The position numbers and the translations under genes were made by a program. Under the pieces are notes generated by a model, which saw only the letters and a program-made list of their open reading frames with translations, made no database searches and was not told the origin of the DNA. A stretch of DNA of 64,000 nt from Treponema rectale. GTDB lineage: Bacteria > Spirochaetota > Spirochaetia > Treponematales > Treponemataceae. Location of the stretch: NCBI RefSeq assembly GCF_014202035.1, contig NZ_JACHFR010000001.1, positions 682,001-746,000 on the forward strand. Direction: 5' to 3'. Each line of letters begins with the position of its first letter. The stretch's first letter is position 1. Shown here piece after piece: positions 27,377 through 35,628 of this stretch.

Positions 27377-28003
27377 TTAGAAGTCAAGTTTAAAGCTTGC
27401 TGCAACCCTGAGGATTGTCGGGAAGCCGGCTTCAACGTTTACTCCGAAGAAATCATTGAAGTAATATGTGGCGCCTGCATTTATCCCGAAATGAAGGCTC
27501 ATCCATTCATCAGATTCTGATACTGTAGTTGTTGTTCCCTCGAAAGTGGTACTTACTTTTTTGTCCTCATTTTTAAAATCCAGTCCGATTTTTGCACCTG
27601 CGTAAAGATCCAGTTCATCTACAAGATTGAAGTGATAGTTTGCAAGTCCTCCAAAATAGAAAACGTTTCTTTCTTTAGTTGTTGTTATGTAAGTAGCAGC
27701 GGCATTTACGCTTTCTTCCGTTTTATAGCCTGTATAGCCGATAAAACCTCCGAAGCCGATCGGTACACCGATAAAGGTTGTATATTCCCCACTTGCTTCA
27801 AAAGGAGGAATGTAACTTGAAAGGTCTCCTCCCTGTCCCAGGTTACCGTTTATACCCATTCCGACGTTAAGAAGAAGATTGTTTTCCTGTACTGCGCGTC
27901 CGTAGGAATTCCACCATTCACCCTTCTTTTTCTTTTTTGAAGCACCAAAAACAGATGCAACTGAAGCAGCCAAAAGCAGTGAAATGATAATCGTTTTTTT
28001 CAT
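27377..28003 (-). CDS. outer-membrane beta-barrel-like protein
   Basis: The 208-residue protein has a signal peptide (KKTIIISLLLAASVASVFGA). A lysine run at the mature N-terminus comes next (KKKKKGEWW). Alternating strands follow, with NLLLNVGMGINGN, YAGAKIGLDFKN and GATYYFNDFFGVNVEAG. It ends in aromatic-terminal strand RVAASFKLDF, the usual end of a BAM-recognised barrel. It resembles small eight-stranded outer-membrane proteins of the OmpA/porin-like superfamily; no precise family was identified. An AGGAG site precedes the start. Convergent with the lipoprotein gene, the MITE-like element separating them. Confidence 0.75.
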   Translation of the reverse strand: MKKTIIISLLLAASVASVFGASKKKKKGEWWNSYGRAVQENNLLLNVGMGINGNLGQGGDLSSYIPPFEASGEYTTFIGVPIGFGGFIGYTGYKTEESVNAAATYITTTKERNVFYFGGLANYHFNLVDELDLYAGAKIGLDFKNEDKKVSTTFEGTTTTVSESDEWMSLHFGINAGATYYFNDFFGVNVEAGFPTILRVAASFKLDF

Positions 28004-28132
28004 TTGTTTTCTCCTGAATTATATTTTGATGCAAAACTGTAAAAAAATCTTAATTTTAATTTAATTTACTGTCAATGATTCCGTATGTATGCCCTGAATG
28101 ACAAGAGATGTAAAAAACGGTATTATGTACCT

Positions 28133-29638
28133 ATGTCAGATATTAGATTGCCTCAGGATTTGAGGGGTGTTCATATTCATTTTGTAGGAATCAAGGGAAC
28201 CGGTATGGCAGCCCTTGTAGAAATTTTTCATCATAACGGTGCCGTAATTACAGGCAGTGATGTAAGCGAACGTTTTTATACTGATGAAATTCTTGAAAAG
28301 CTTAATTTGAAGGCTCTTGAATTCAGCGGAAAAAACATAACTGATGACATTCAGTATGTAATATATTCAAGTGCGTATAAAATTGATAAGAATCCGGATC
28401 TTATTGAAGCGGTGCGCCGGGGAATTCCATGTCTTCTTTATACTCAGGCGTTAGGCAGTTATTCAGCCGGTGCATATTCCTGCGGAGTGTGCGGAGTTCA
28501 CGGAAAAACAAGTACGACTGGACTTACAGGAACTATATTAAAGGAACTTCCTGTAGCAGCTCAGACTCTTGCCGGAAGCATAATCAATTCTTTTGGAGCA
28601 ACCTGTACATATACATCACCAATGATAAAGAATCTGAGCGAAGATTCAAAAAAATACTTTGTTGCCGAAACCTGCGAATACCAGCGGCACTTTATGTCTT
28701 TCTGTCCTCAGAAGATCATACTTACTTCCGTAGAAAGTGATCATCAGGATTTTTATCCTACATATGAATCAATACGGGATGCTTTTGTTGATTATATATG
28801 CCGTCTTCCTTCCGGCGGTGAACTTATATACTGCGCCGATGATCCGGGCGCTGTAGAAACTGCAGGAATTGCAGCAAAAAAAAGAAATGACATCGTGATG
28901 ATTCCTTATGGAGTTAAGGCAGATGGAGATTTTAAACTTGTTTCTTCTGCTGTGGAAAATGAATGTCAGGTATTCAGCTGTTCCCTGATTCCGGAATTAA
29001 AGATTACTGTTCCCGGAAAACATGAAGTGCTTGATGCCCTTGCTGCAACAGCTCTTGCCTGCCGTATTCTTGCTGCTGATAAAAAGAATCCTCTTGATTA
29101 TGTTGAGCAGATAAAAAAAGGCCTGCTGAATTTTACCGGAGGAAAGCGCCGCAGTGAAAAAATCGGTTCATTTAAAACTTCGTCTGGAAACAGCGTCCTT
29201 GTAATTGATGATTACGGACATCATCCGACTGCCATAAAAACAACTCTTGAAGGCTACAGGCAGTTTTATAAGGGAAGAAAAATCATCGTTGATTTTATGA
29301 GCCATACATATTCCAGAACTCAGTCTCTGCTTAAAGAGTTTGCTTCCAGTTTTGAAAATGCGGATGTTGTGGTTCTTCATAAAATATATGCCTCTGCAAG
29401 AGAAAATATTGCCGACTTTAATATCACCGGTAAAACACTTTATGAACAGGCAAAGCTTTATCACAAAGACGTAAATTATTTTGAGGAAATTCTGGATGCA
29501 GTTCCGTTTGTAAAGAACCTTCTTGAGCAGAATCCCGGCACTAATTATCCTGACGGATATCTTCTTGTCACGATGGGTGCCGGTGATAACTGGAAACTTG
29601 GAAAAACAATTATTGAAAGCTATGGAGTAAACAGATGA
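28133..29638 (+). CDS. murC: UDP-N-acetylmuramate--L-alanine ligase
   Basis: The enzyme, about 501 residues, adds L-Ala to UDP-MurNAc in the cytoplasm. It has the Rossmann start (HFVGIKGTGMAALVEIF), ATP loop (CGVHGKTSTTG), and the downstream blocks VESDHQDFYP and DDYGHHPTAIKTT typical of Mur ligases. Start ATG 28133 is preferred because the family N-terminus begins near that point (MSDIRLPQDLRGVHIHF); an upstream ATG at 28085 in frame would add 16 unusual basic residues. Neither has a strong ribosome site. It overlaps yicC by ATGA. Confidence 0.94.
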   Translation: MSDIRLPQDLRGVHIHFVGIKGTGMAALVEIFHHNGAVITGSDVSERFYTDEILEKLNLKALEFSGKNITDDIQYVIYSSAYKIDKNPDLIEAVRRGIPCLLYTQALGSYSAGAYSCGVCGVHGKTSTTGLTGTILKELPVAAQTLAGSIINSFGATCTYTSPMIKNLSEDSKKYFVAETCEYQRHFMSFCPQKIILTSVESDHQDFYPTYESIRDAFVDYICRLPSGGELIYCADDPGAVETAGIAAKKRNDIVMIPYGVKADGDFKLVSSAVENECQVFSCSLIPELKITVPGKHEVLDALAATALACRILAADKKNPLDYVEQIKKGLLNFTGGKRRSEKIGSFKTSSGNSVLVIDDYGHHPTAIKTTLEGYRQFYKGRKIIVDFMSHTYSRTQSLLKEFASSFENADVVVLHKIYASARENIADFNITGKTLYEQAKLYHKDVNYFEEILDAVPFVKNLLEQNPGTNYPDGYLLVTMGAGDNWKLGKTIIESYGVNR

Positions 29639-30504
29639 ACAGCATGACCGGCTACGGCTTTAAGGAAGTAATTCAGGATTCAACTCAGATAAGTGTAGAA
29701 ATAAAATCTGTCAACAACAGGTTTCTTGATCTTAACATAAACATGCCTTCCTATCTTAATCCTGTAGAAAGCAGAATCAGGGAAGAAGTTACAAAAAGGG
29801 CAGTGCGGGGTAAGATAGATCTTTCTATCAGAATACGTGAATTGAATTCCAGTGCAAAGGTAAGTGTTGATACTGCCGCTGCCAGAATGTATTTTGACGC
29901 AATGAAGACAGTTGCTTCTTCTCTGGGAATGAAAGATGACAGCGTAAGTCTTTCTCTGGTAGTAAACCAGGACGGGGTCCTTAACGTAACTCATGAGTAT
30001 GATGCAGAAGCAATGTGGATAAAAATAAGTCCTGTTCTTGAAGAAGTTCTCAATCAGTTTGCAGCTGACAGAATTCGGGAAGGGGAAAACCTTAAAAAAG
30101 ATCTTCTTGAAAAACTTGACGTGCTTGATTCCTGTGCAGAGTTTTTTGCAATGTGGCAGCCAAAGATGGAAGAAAAATTTAAGGAACAGATTACAAGCCG
30201 CTTTAATGAACTTTTAGGAGATCATGTGGACGAAAACCGAATCATGACGGAAGTTGCAGCAATGCTTGTAAAGTATACGATTAATGAAGAAATCATCCGC
30301 CTTAAGAGTCATCTTGAAGCTTTAAGAAAAGAGATAACTTCTTCTCCGGTTCCCGGCAAGAGACTTGATTTTATCTGTCAGGAAGCTAACCGCGAAATAA
30401 ATACCATCGGTTCTAAAAATCAGTTTGCAGAAGTCGGGGCAATGGTTGTAAATGCAAAGGATGCCCTTGAGAACATCAGGGAGCAGAGTAAGAACGTAGA
30501 ATAA
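29635..30504 (+). CDS. yicC: YicC-family endoribonuclease
   Basis: The 289-residue protein has the family start MNSMTGYGF, then SVEIKSVNNRFLDLNINMP, and the conserved C-terminal block GKRLDFICQEANREINTIGS with SKNQFAEVGAMVVNAK. YicC proteins are RNases in E. coli (RnlA-type activity recently linked to RyhB turnover). Length is normal. Start overlaps the murC stop (ATGA), so translation is coupled. The pairing with murC is a locus arrangement rather than evidence of a shared function. Confidence 0.9.
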   Translation: MNSMTGYGFKEVIQDSTQISVEIKSVNNRFLDLNINMPSYLNPVESRIREEVTKRAVRGKIDLSIRIRELNSSAKVSVDTAAARMYFDAMKTVASSLGMKDDSVSLSLVVNQDGVLNVTHEYDAEAMWIKISPVLEEVLNQFAADRIREGENLKKDLLEKLDVLDSCAEFFAMWQPKMEEKFKEQITSRFNELLGDHVDENRIMTEVAAMLVKYTINEEIIRLKSHLEALRKEITSSPVPGKRLDFICQEANREINTIGSKNQFAEVGAMVVNAKDALENIREQSKNVE

Positions 30505-30577
30505 TCAACTTTTTTTCTTCTAAACCTGAAGCCGTTTTTTTCCGAATATTGTAGTAAGAAAATTTATTTGGAAAAAA

Positions 30578-31837
30578 ATGGCTTTTTCAATTTTTAAGAA
30601 AACTTATTTTTTACAGGATCCTCGTTCATTTTCTTTTAGAAGGCTTCCGGCCGGAAGTCTGCCCCATGAAGGTTTTACAAACGTTCGTAAGTTTGCTTTT
30701 CCTTTTAATATTGCCTGGATTTGCATTGAAGAAGATTATATTGAAAATACACTGGCTTTTAATTACGTAGTACGGGAAAGTTCAGGAGAATTATCAAAAA
30801 ACTACCGGACGGTATTTGATTTTTATCATGGAAGGGTAATTGATTATTCAGATTACGACCGTTCGTTCTATAATTACTGTAAAAAAAATACATCTTATGC
30901 TTCTTCTGTCCTGTCTTTTGCTTCCGTACAGCTTCTGAATATGATAAATCAGTATTCCGGATTGCAGATGCAGGAGTGCAGGCTTCTGAAAGGAATTGAG
31001 CTTCTGGAAAGTCTTGTAAAATTTCCTTATGAACCGCTGCTGAATAAAATTGCTTCTTATTCCACTAAAGTTGACAGGCTTTCTTCTGACTGCTACAACC
31101 AGTTCTGTTCCTGCATCGGAATAAAAAGTTTTAGAAAACTTCGCCTCATGTACCTTGAAAATCCCCAGGTTCTTCTTGACTATCGTTTTCTTATGGACTG
31201 CGGCTTTACTGATGTAAACATAATGCTCCGTATTTTAAAATCACCACGTTTTAAAAGAGATCCTGCTTTTATGGATTTTATGAAAATAGCAATCCCTGCA
31301 AGAGGCGAACTTTGTGCCTGGAATACAGCCAGCCGGTTTGACTGGAAGAGCGGAGATATTGAACTGTTTGACTGCATGAGAATGTTCTGCCGTTACAGTG
31401 ACAGGCTTCCGGAAAGTTTCTGCAGTCAGGTAATAAAGGATGGTCCTACAAAATACAATCATGACATTCTTTCAAAATATGCCTGGGAACTGGAAAATGT
31501 TAATGTAGAATTCGGCTACACAGAATTTGAAAAATCTCTGGCTGATTCAATTGAAGGCTATGACTTTTTACTTCCTAAGGACTCTGCAATGCTCAGGGAT
31601 CTTGGGGCTGAACTTCATAACTGCCTCTCTTCTTATAAGGATAAGGTTCTTAGAAAAGAGTGTACTGTAGTTTACGTTATCAGGAATAAAGAATATGTTG
31701 CCTGCATTGAAGTTCGTGATAATATGATTTATCAGCAGCGCGTTGATTATAATGAAACTCCTTTCGGAGAAATGGCAGAACTGTTAAAGACGTGGCGGCT
31801 GAAACATAAACTTAGTTTTAACGGCAATAATTTTTAG
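30578..31837 (+). CDS. PcfJ-like protein
   Basis: The 419-residue protein has a C-terminal PcfJ-like region (about residues 330-415: LRDLGAELHNCLSSYKDKV, then VVYVIRN, ACIEVRDN, IYQQRVDYNE). The N-terminal 300 residues are basic and aromatic with no recognised domain. PcfJ is named from an enterococcal conjugative plasmid; homologues also occur in chromosomes with unknown role. No ribosome site is obvious (the region before ATG reads TTGGAAAAAA). It stands between yicC and the CMP kinase, with no mobile-element features nearby. Confidence 0.7.
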   Translation: MAFSIFKKTYFLQDPRSFSFRRLPAGSLPHEGFTNVRKFAFPFNIAWICIEEDYIENTLAFNYVVRESSGELSKNYRTVFDFYHGRVIDYSDYDRSFYNYCKKNTSYASSVLSFASVQLLNMINQYSGLQMQECRLLKGIELLESLVKFPYEPLLNKIASYSTKVDRLSSDCYNQFCSCIGIKSFRKLRLMYLENPQVLLDYRFLMDCGFTDVNIMLRILKSPRFKRDPAFMDFMKIAIPARGELCAWNTASRFDWKSGDIELFDCMRMFCRYSDRLPESFCSQVIKDGPTKYNHDILSKYAWELENVNVEFGYTEFEKSLADSIEGYDFLLPKDSAMLRDLGAELHNCLSSYKDKVLRKECTVVYVIRNKEYVACIEVRDNMIYQQRVDYNETPFGEMAELLKTWRLKHKLSFNGNNF

Positions 31838-31899
31838 GAATGTTTTCCTGTTTATAAAAATATTGTATAATCTCATCATATAGTTTTCAGGAGAGTTTC

Positions 31900-32463
31900 A
31901 TGGCAGAATATAAAATTCCGGAAGGAAAAGAACTTCGTATTGCAATCAGCGGAAAAAGCGGCTGCGGAAATACAACAGTAAGTACGCTTCTTTCTCAGCG
32001 GCTTGGTGTAAATCTTATAAATTTTACGTTCAGACAGCTGGCACAGGAAAAGGGACTTACCCTTGCCCAGGTAATTGAAAATGCAAAAACAGATGATTCC
32101 TATGACATTGAAGTTGATACAAGGCAGGTAGAACTTGCAAAAAAAGAATCCTGCGTACTGGGAAGCCGTCTTGCCATATGGATGCTTAAGGAAGCTGACT
32201 TAAAGGTTTATCTTTATGCCAGTGACGAGACAAGAGCTCTGCGCATACTTAACCGTGAAGGTGGGGATCTTCAGCAGATAAAGGATTTTACTTCCATGAG
32301 GGATCGGGAAGATTCTAAGCGCTATAAAAAACTTTATGACATTGATAACAGCATTTATGATTTCTGTGACCTCATAATTGATACAGCTGACTATAATCCT
32401 GAACAGATTACTGATATTATTCTTGAAGAAGCTGTAAAACGCGGTCTGACGGAAAAATGCTAA
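31900..32463 (+). CDS. cmk: cytidylate kinase-like NMP kinase
   Basis: The 187-residue protein has an N-terminal P-loop (AISGKSGCGNTTVSTLL, about residues 14-30) and the NMP-kinase helix with LGSRLAIW (about 88-95). A lid-type region with Arg-rich RDREDSKRYKKLYDID follows. It is the short CMP/dCMP kinase form used by many spirochaetes and archaea rather than the E. coli-length form. It phosphorylates CMP for nucleotide synthesis. AGGAGAG lies upstream of the ATG. It is a single gene between a PcfJ-like gene and rhaA. Confidence 0.85.
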   Translation: MAEYKIPEGKELRIAISGKSGCGNTTVSTLLSQRLGVNLINFTFRQLAQEKGLTLAQVIENAKTDDSYDIEVDTRQVELAKKESCVLGSRLAIWMLKEADLKVYLYASDETRALRILNREGGDLQQIKDFTSMRDREDSKRYKKLYDIDNSIYDFCDLIIDTADYNPEQITDIILEEAVKRGLTEKC

Positions 32464-32545
32464 CTAAAGAATGAATCATTAAGGTATGCTTTTAACCATC
32501 TGATATTCTATAAAAAATAAAACCTGACTTTTATGGGGGTATCAG

Positions 32546-33799
32546 ATGGAATCAGATTATTCTTCTGCAAAAGAACAGTATGCGGCACTGGGGGTTGATA
32601 CTGACAGAGCCATACAATTATTGAAAAAAATTCCTGTTTCTATGCACTGCTGGCAGGGGGATGACGTAGGCGGTTTTGAGCATGCCGGCGCTTCTCTTGA
32701 TGGTGGCGGAATACAGGTAACAGGAAACTATCCTGGAAAAGCCCGCTCAATGGAAGAACTCCGCAGTGATATAGAAAAAACGCTTTCCCTTACACCGGGA
32801 AGCTATCGTCTTAATGTGCATGCAAATTATGCAGATTTTTCATCTACCGGTTTTGCAGACAGGGATGCACTTGAGCCTGAACATTTTAAAAGCTGGGTAC
32901 AGTGGTCTAAAGAAAATAAAGTTCCCCTGGATTTTAATTCGACTCTTTTTTCTCATCCGAAGGCCTCAGGTCTTACTCTTTCTTCAAAAGATAAAGGCAT
33001 CAGGGATTTCTGGATTGAACATGTAAAACGCTGCCGTAAAATCGGTGAATATATGGGTAAAGAACAGGGCAGCGCCTGCATTCACAACATATGGATTGCA
33101 GACGGTATGAAAGACATTCCTGTTGACCGTCAGGGGTACCGTGAAATTCTTGCTTCATCCCTTGATGATATTCTCAGCGTAAAAATTTCCAAGGACTATC
33201 TTAAAGATTCTGTAGAATCAAAAGTATTCGGAATCGGAACGGAAAGTTATGTTGTGGGAAGCCATGAGTTTTATATGGGATATGCCGTAAAAAATCAGAT
33301 GCTCTTAACTATTGATATGGGACATTTTCATCCTACTGAAAATGTTGCAGACAAGCTTTCTTCCGTACTTATGTTTGTTCCGGAAATTCTTCTTCATCTC
33401 TCAAGAGGCGTAAGATGGGACAGTGATCACGTAACTCTTTTTAATGATGACATGAAGGCTATGGCTGAAGAAATGGTCAGAACCGGAAAACTTGATAAGA
33501 TTCACATTGGTACCGATTATTTTGACGGCTCAATTAACAGAATCGGTGCCTGGGTTATCGGACAGCGGGCAACTCAGAAATCACTTCTAAGAGCTCTTCT
33601 TGAACCTTCCGAAAAACTTATGTCTTACGAAAATGACGGTAATTATTTTGCACGTCTTGCACTTCTTGAAGCAGAAAAAACACTTCCTTTCGGTGCGGTA
33701 TGGAACCGTTACTGCGAAGAATGTTCTGTTCCGTCTGACCTTCAGGTTATTGATGAGATAATGAATTACGAAAAAAGCGTAACTGCTTTAAGGGGATGA
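32546..33799 (+). CDS. rhaA: L-rhamnose isomerase
   Basis: The 417-residue TIM-barrel isomerase converts L-rhamnose to L-rhamnulose. Motifs: PVSMHCWQGDDVGGFE near the N-terminus, LNVHANYAD, IHNIWIADGMKD, a metal-site region LTIDMGHFHPTENV and WDSDHVTLFND. Length matches the RhaA family. A GGGGG run stands six bases before the ATG. It is followed after four bases by rhaM. No rhamnulokinase or aldolase is in the window, so the rest of the pathway must lie elsewhere. Confidence 0.95.
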   Translation: MESDYSSAKEQYAALGVDTDRAIQLLKKIPVSMHCWQGDDVGGFEHAGASLDGGGIQVTGNYPGKARSMEELRSDIEKTLSLTPGSYRLNVHANYADFSSTGFADRDALEPEHFKSWVQWSKENKVPLDFNSTLFSHPKASGLTLSSKDKGIRDFWIEHVKRCRKIGEYMGKEQGSACIHNIWIADGMKDIPVDRQGYREILASSLDDILSVKISKDYLKDSVESKVFGIGTESYVVGSHEFYMGYAVKNQMLLTIDMGHFHPTENVADKLSSVLMFVPEILLHLSRGVRWDSDHVTLFNDDMKAMAEEMVRTGKLDKIHIGTDYFDGSINRIGAWVIGQRATQKSLLRALLEPSEKLMSYENDGNYFARLALLEAEKTLPFGAVWNRYCEECSVPSDLQVIDEIMNYEKSVTALRG

Positions 33800-33803
33800 G
33801 CAT

Positions 33804-34124
33804 ATGGGTGAAATTCAGTGTGCATTTAAGATGAAACTCAAGCCTGGAATGGCAGAAGAGTATAAAAGACGTCATGATGCAATCTGGCCGGAACTGAAAA
33901 AAGTAATATCAGACAGCGGTGTTTATGACTATTCGATTTTTCTTGATGAAGAAACAAACATTCTGTTTGCATATCAGAAACTGAAGCCGGGTAATAAAGC
34001 TGATGAGCAGAAAAACGATCCGGTTGTAAGAAAATGGTGGGATATGATGGCTGACATCATGGATGTAAATCCTGATAATTCACCTGTAAGTATTCCGCTG
34101 AAGCAGATGTTCCATATGGATTAA
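33804..34124 (+). CDS. rhaM: L-rhamnose mutarotase
   Basis: The 106-residue protein has the family core (FKMKLKPGMAEEYKRRHDAI, then WPELKK and VYDYSIFLD and VVRKWWDMMADIMD). It interconverts the anomers of L-rhamnose, supplying the isomerase encoded immediately upstream (four-base gap, so probably one transcript). A strong hairpin follows the stop. Confidence 0.95.
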   Translation: MGEIQCAFKMKLKPGMAEEYKRRHDAIWPELKKVISDSGVYDYSIFLDEETNILFAYQKLKPGNKADEQKNDPVVRKWWDMMADIMDVNPDNSPVSIPLKQMFHMD

Positions 34125-34127
34125 AAA

Positions 34128-34200
34128 AAACGGCAGCCTTACTGACAAACTTCCTTTGTTTTTCATCAGATGTGTCAGTGTGCTGCCGTTTTTGTTTTTA
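34128..34200. terminator. bidirectional terminator between rhaM and the acyl carrier gene
   Basis: The stem AAACGGCAG (34128-34136) / CTGCCGTTT (34183-34191), with inner pairing of ACTGACA/TGTCAGT, has a T-run on the right and an A-run on the left. It therefore works for both convergent units. Confidence 0.85.
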
Positions 34201-34217
34201 TATAAGCTTTTACTTTT

Positions 34218-34439
34218 TTACTGAAGCTTTTCTACCATTGCCCAAAGGCTTTCTGCTGAGTTAAAGTTTTCCGGTACAATTTCTGCCGGGGTGATGTCAA
34301 TATCAAAAGTTTCCTTGAGACGGTTAATAAGTTCTACAATGTCAAAGGAATCAAGTACTGCATTATCAATAAGTCCCTTTTCATTTTCAAAATCAACATC
34401 CGGTTTAAGTTCTTTAAGTATGTCCATCAGTTCGTCCAT
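34218..34439 (-). CDS. acyl/peptidyl carrier protein
   Basis: The 73-residue acidic carrier has the phosphopantetheine serine in LDSFDIVELI (Ser31). It has the usual four-helix pattern and ends WAMVEKLQ. DSF replaces the commoner DSL. It is the last gene of a minus-strand cassette (adenylation enzyme, PLP decarboxylase, carrier), 13 bp after the decarboxylase stop. It could be DltC-like; no DltB/DltD is present, so teichoic-acid alanylation is not supported. I infer it carries an amino acid loaded by the upstream adenylation enzyme. Confidence 0.85.
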   Translation of the reverse strand: MDELMDILKELKPDVDFENEKGLIDNAVLDSFDIVELINRLKETFDIDITPAEIVPENFNSAESLWAMVEKLQ

Positions 34440-34452
34440 AATTTTCTCCTTT

Positions 34453-35628
34453 TTAACGACTATCCTTTGAGTTGATTATAAAAGTTTCTTTATGATTACG
34501 CAACAACGTAAATACAGAGTTTTGTTTTAATACAACAGCCGGAAGAGGATGACTTAAAAACAGGTAGATGCCTTCTGTTATTGAATAGGCTCCTATGTCT
34601 TTAAATGCAAGAAGATCTCCATATTCAGGTGCAGAAAGTTCAAGTTTTCTGAGAACAACATCTGCTGTGGTACAAAGGGAACCGCAGATTGTACATGGAG
34701 TACTGTCTGTGGAATTCTGTATTTCTGATGATTCTTTTATCTGAATAACTTTCGGATTTTTCATACCCATCATCTGACCGTAATAATTGATGTGGTTTAT
34801 TCCGCCGTCAATGATGACATAAGTTGAGTCTCCGTCTTTCTTTACATCCATTATTTTTGTAATGTAGGTTCCGCAGCAGGAAGCAATGTAACGTCCCAGT
34901 TCTATTACAAAAGTCCATGGGGATGTCTTAATCTGGTCAGCAAAGAACTGTACTTCAGAAAAGTTTTCGCTCTGATCGGTATCAGAAAAATATTCATAGC
35001 TTAAGCCGGGACCGTATTCAATCTGTGAAAAATCAATTGAATGTTTTTCTTTCAGGCTGCTGCAGTAGTCCTGTATGAATACTGTCTCTTCCTGAATTTT
35101 TTTCTGTTTTTTCTGAGTACCGGTAAAGTAATGTATTCCCCGGATTTTTACGGAAGGTTCTTTCTTAATTTCCTGAATGCAGGCATCTATGTCTTCGCTG
35201 CTCATTCCGAACTGATTTCCGCTTGTAAGGCGGAGTATTACTTCCTGAGAATGAACCGGAAGTTTCTTTACCGCATCAAGGAGATATTTACAGTGAAGGG
35301 AAGATTCAAGGGTAATGGTTTTTACCTTCAGTTTATAAGCCCTTTCAACATCTTCTGCAGTCTTACATACTCCTGAAAATACGATTTTATCAGGAGAAAG
35401 GCCTGCCTTTTCGCATATGGAAAGTTCACCTGGAGAGCATACTTCAAAAAGAAGGTCTTCATCCTTTAATGGTTCTACTAAAAAAGGATTTGCCTTTATT
35501 GCGTAACAAAGTACTGTGTTTTCCGGAAGAACTTTTTTTATTCCCGCAATTCTTTTTTTTACTGCATCAGAGTCAAAGACGTACAGCGGGCTTCCGTATT
35601 TTTCTGCAAGTTCCTTAAGCTGATTCAT
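34453..35628 (-). CDS. fold-type III PLP decarboxylase, DAP/ornithine-decarboxylase family
   Basis: The 391-residue enzyme has the PLP lysine (Lys45 in CYAIKANP), a glycine-rich phosphate site (EYGPGLSYEYF), the E-x-G-R motif (ELGRYIAS) and the C-terminal catalytic block CGSLCTTADV (Cys319) with DLLAFKDIGAYS. All normal catalytic positions look present. Diaminopimelate-specific decarboxylases are usually part of lysine loci. Here the gene overlaps an adenylation enzyme by 14 bp and is followed by a carrier protein. Precedent from other systems (BtrK with BtrI/BtrJ; exosortase-associated PLP decarboxylases with ligase and ACP) suggests action on a carrier-bound amino acid. Confidence 0.85.
   Translation of the reverse strand: MNQLKELAEKYGSPLYVFDSDAVKKRIAGIKKVLPENTVLCYAIKANPFLVEPLKDEDLLFEVCSPGELSICEKAGLSPDKIVFSGVCKTAEDVERAYKLKVKTITLESSLHCKYLLDAVKKLPVHSQEVILRLTSGNQFGMSSEDIDACIQEIKKEPSVKIRGIHYFTGTQKKQKKIQEETVFIQDYCSSLKEKHSIDFSQIEYGPGLSYEYFSDTDQSENFSEVQFFADQIKTSPWTFVIELGRYIASCCGTYITKIMDVKKDGDSTYVIIDGGINHINYYGQMMGMKNPKVIQIKESSEIQNSTDSTPCTICGSLCTTADVVLRKLELSAPEYGDLLAFKDIGAYSITEGIYLFLSHPLPAVVLKQNSVFTLLRNHKETFIINSKDSR

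Noticed and set aside
27730-27745. GCCGATAA string resembling a sigma28 -10 element
   Set aside because: It lies inside the minus-strand outer-membrane gene, lacks a -35 at 15 bp and has no gene start after it.
34453-35628. Reading the PLP enzyme simply as lysA (diaminopimelate decarboxylase)
   Set aside because: Context with an overlapping adenylation gene and carrier is unlike lysine loci; family signature alone does not fix the substrate.
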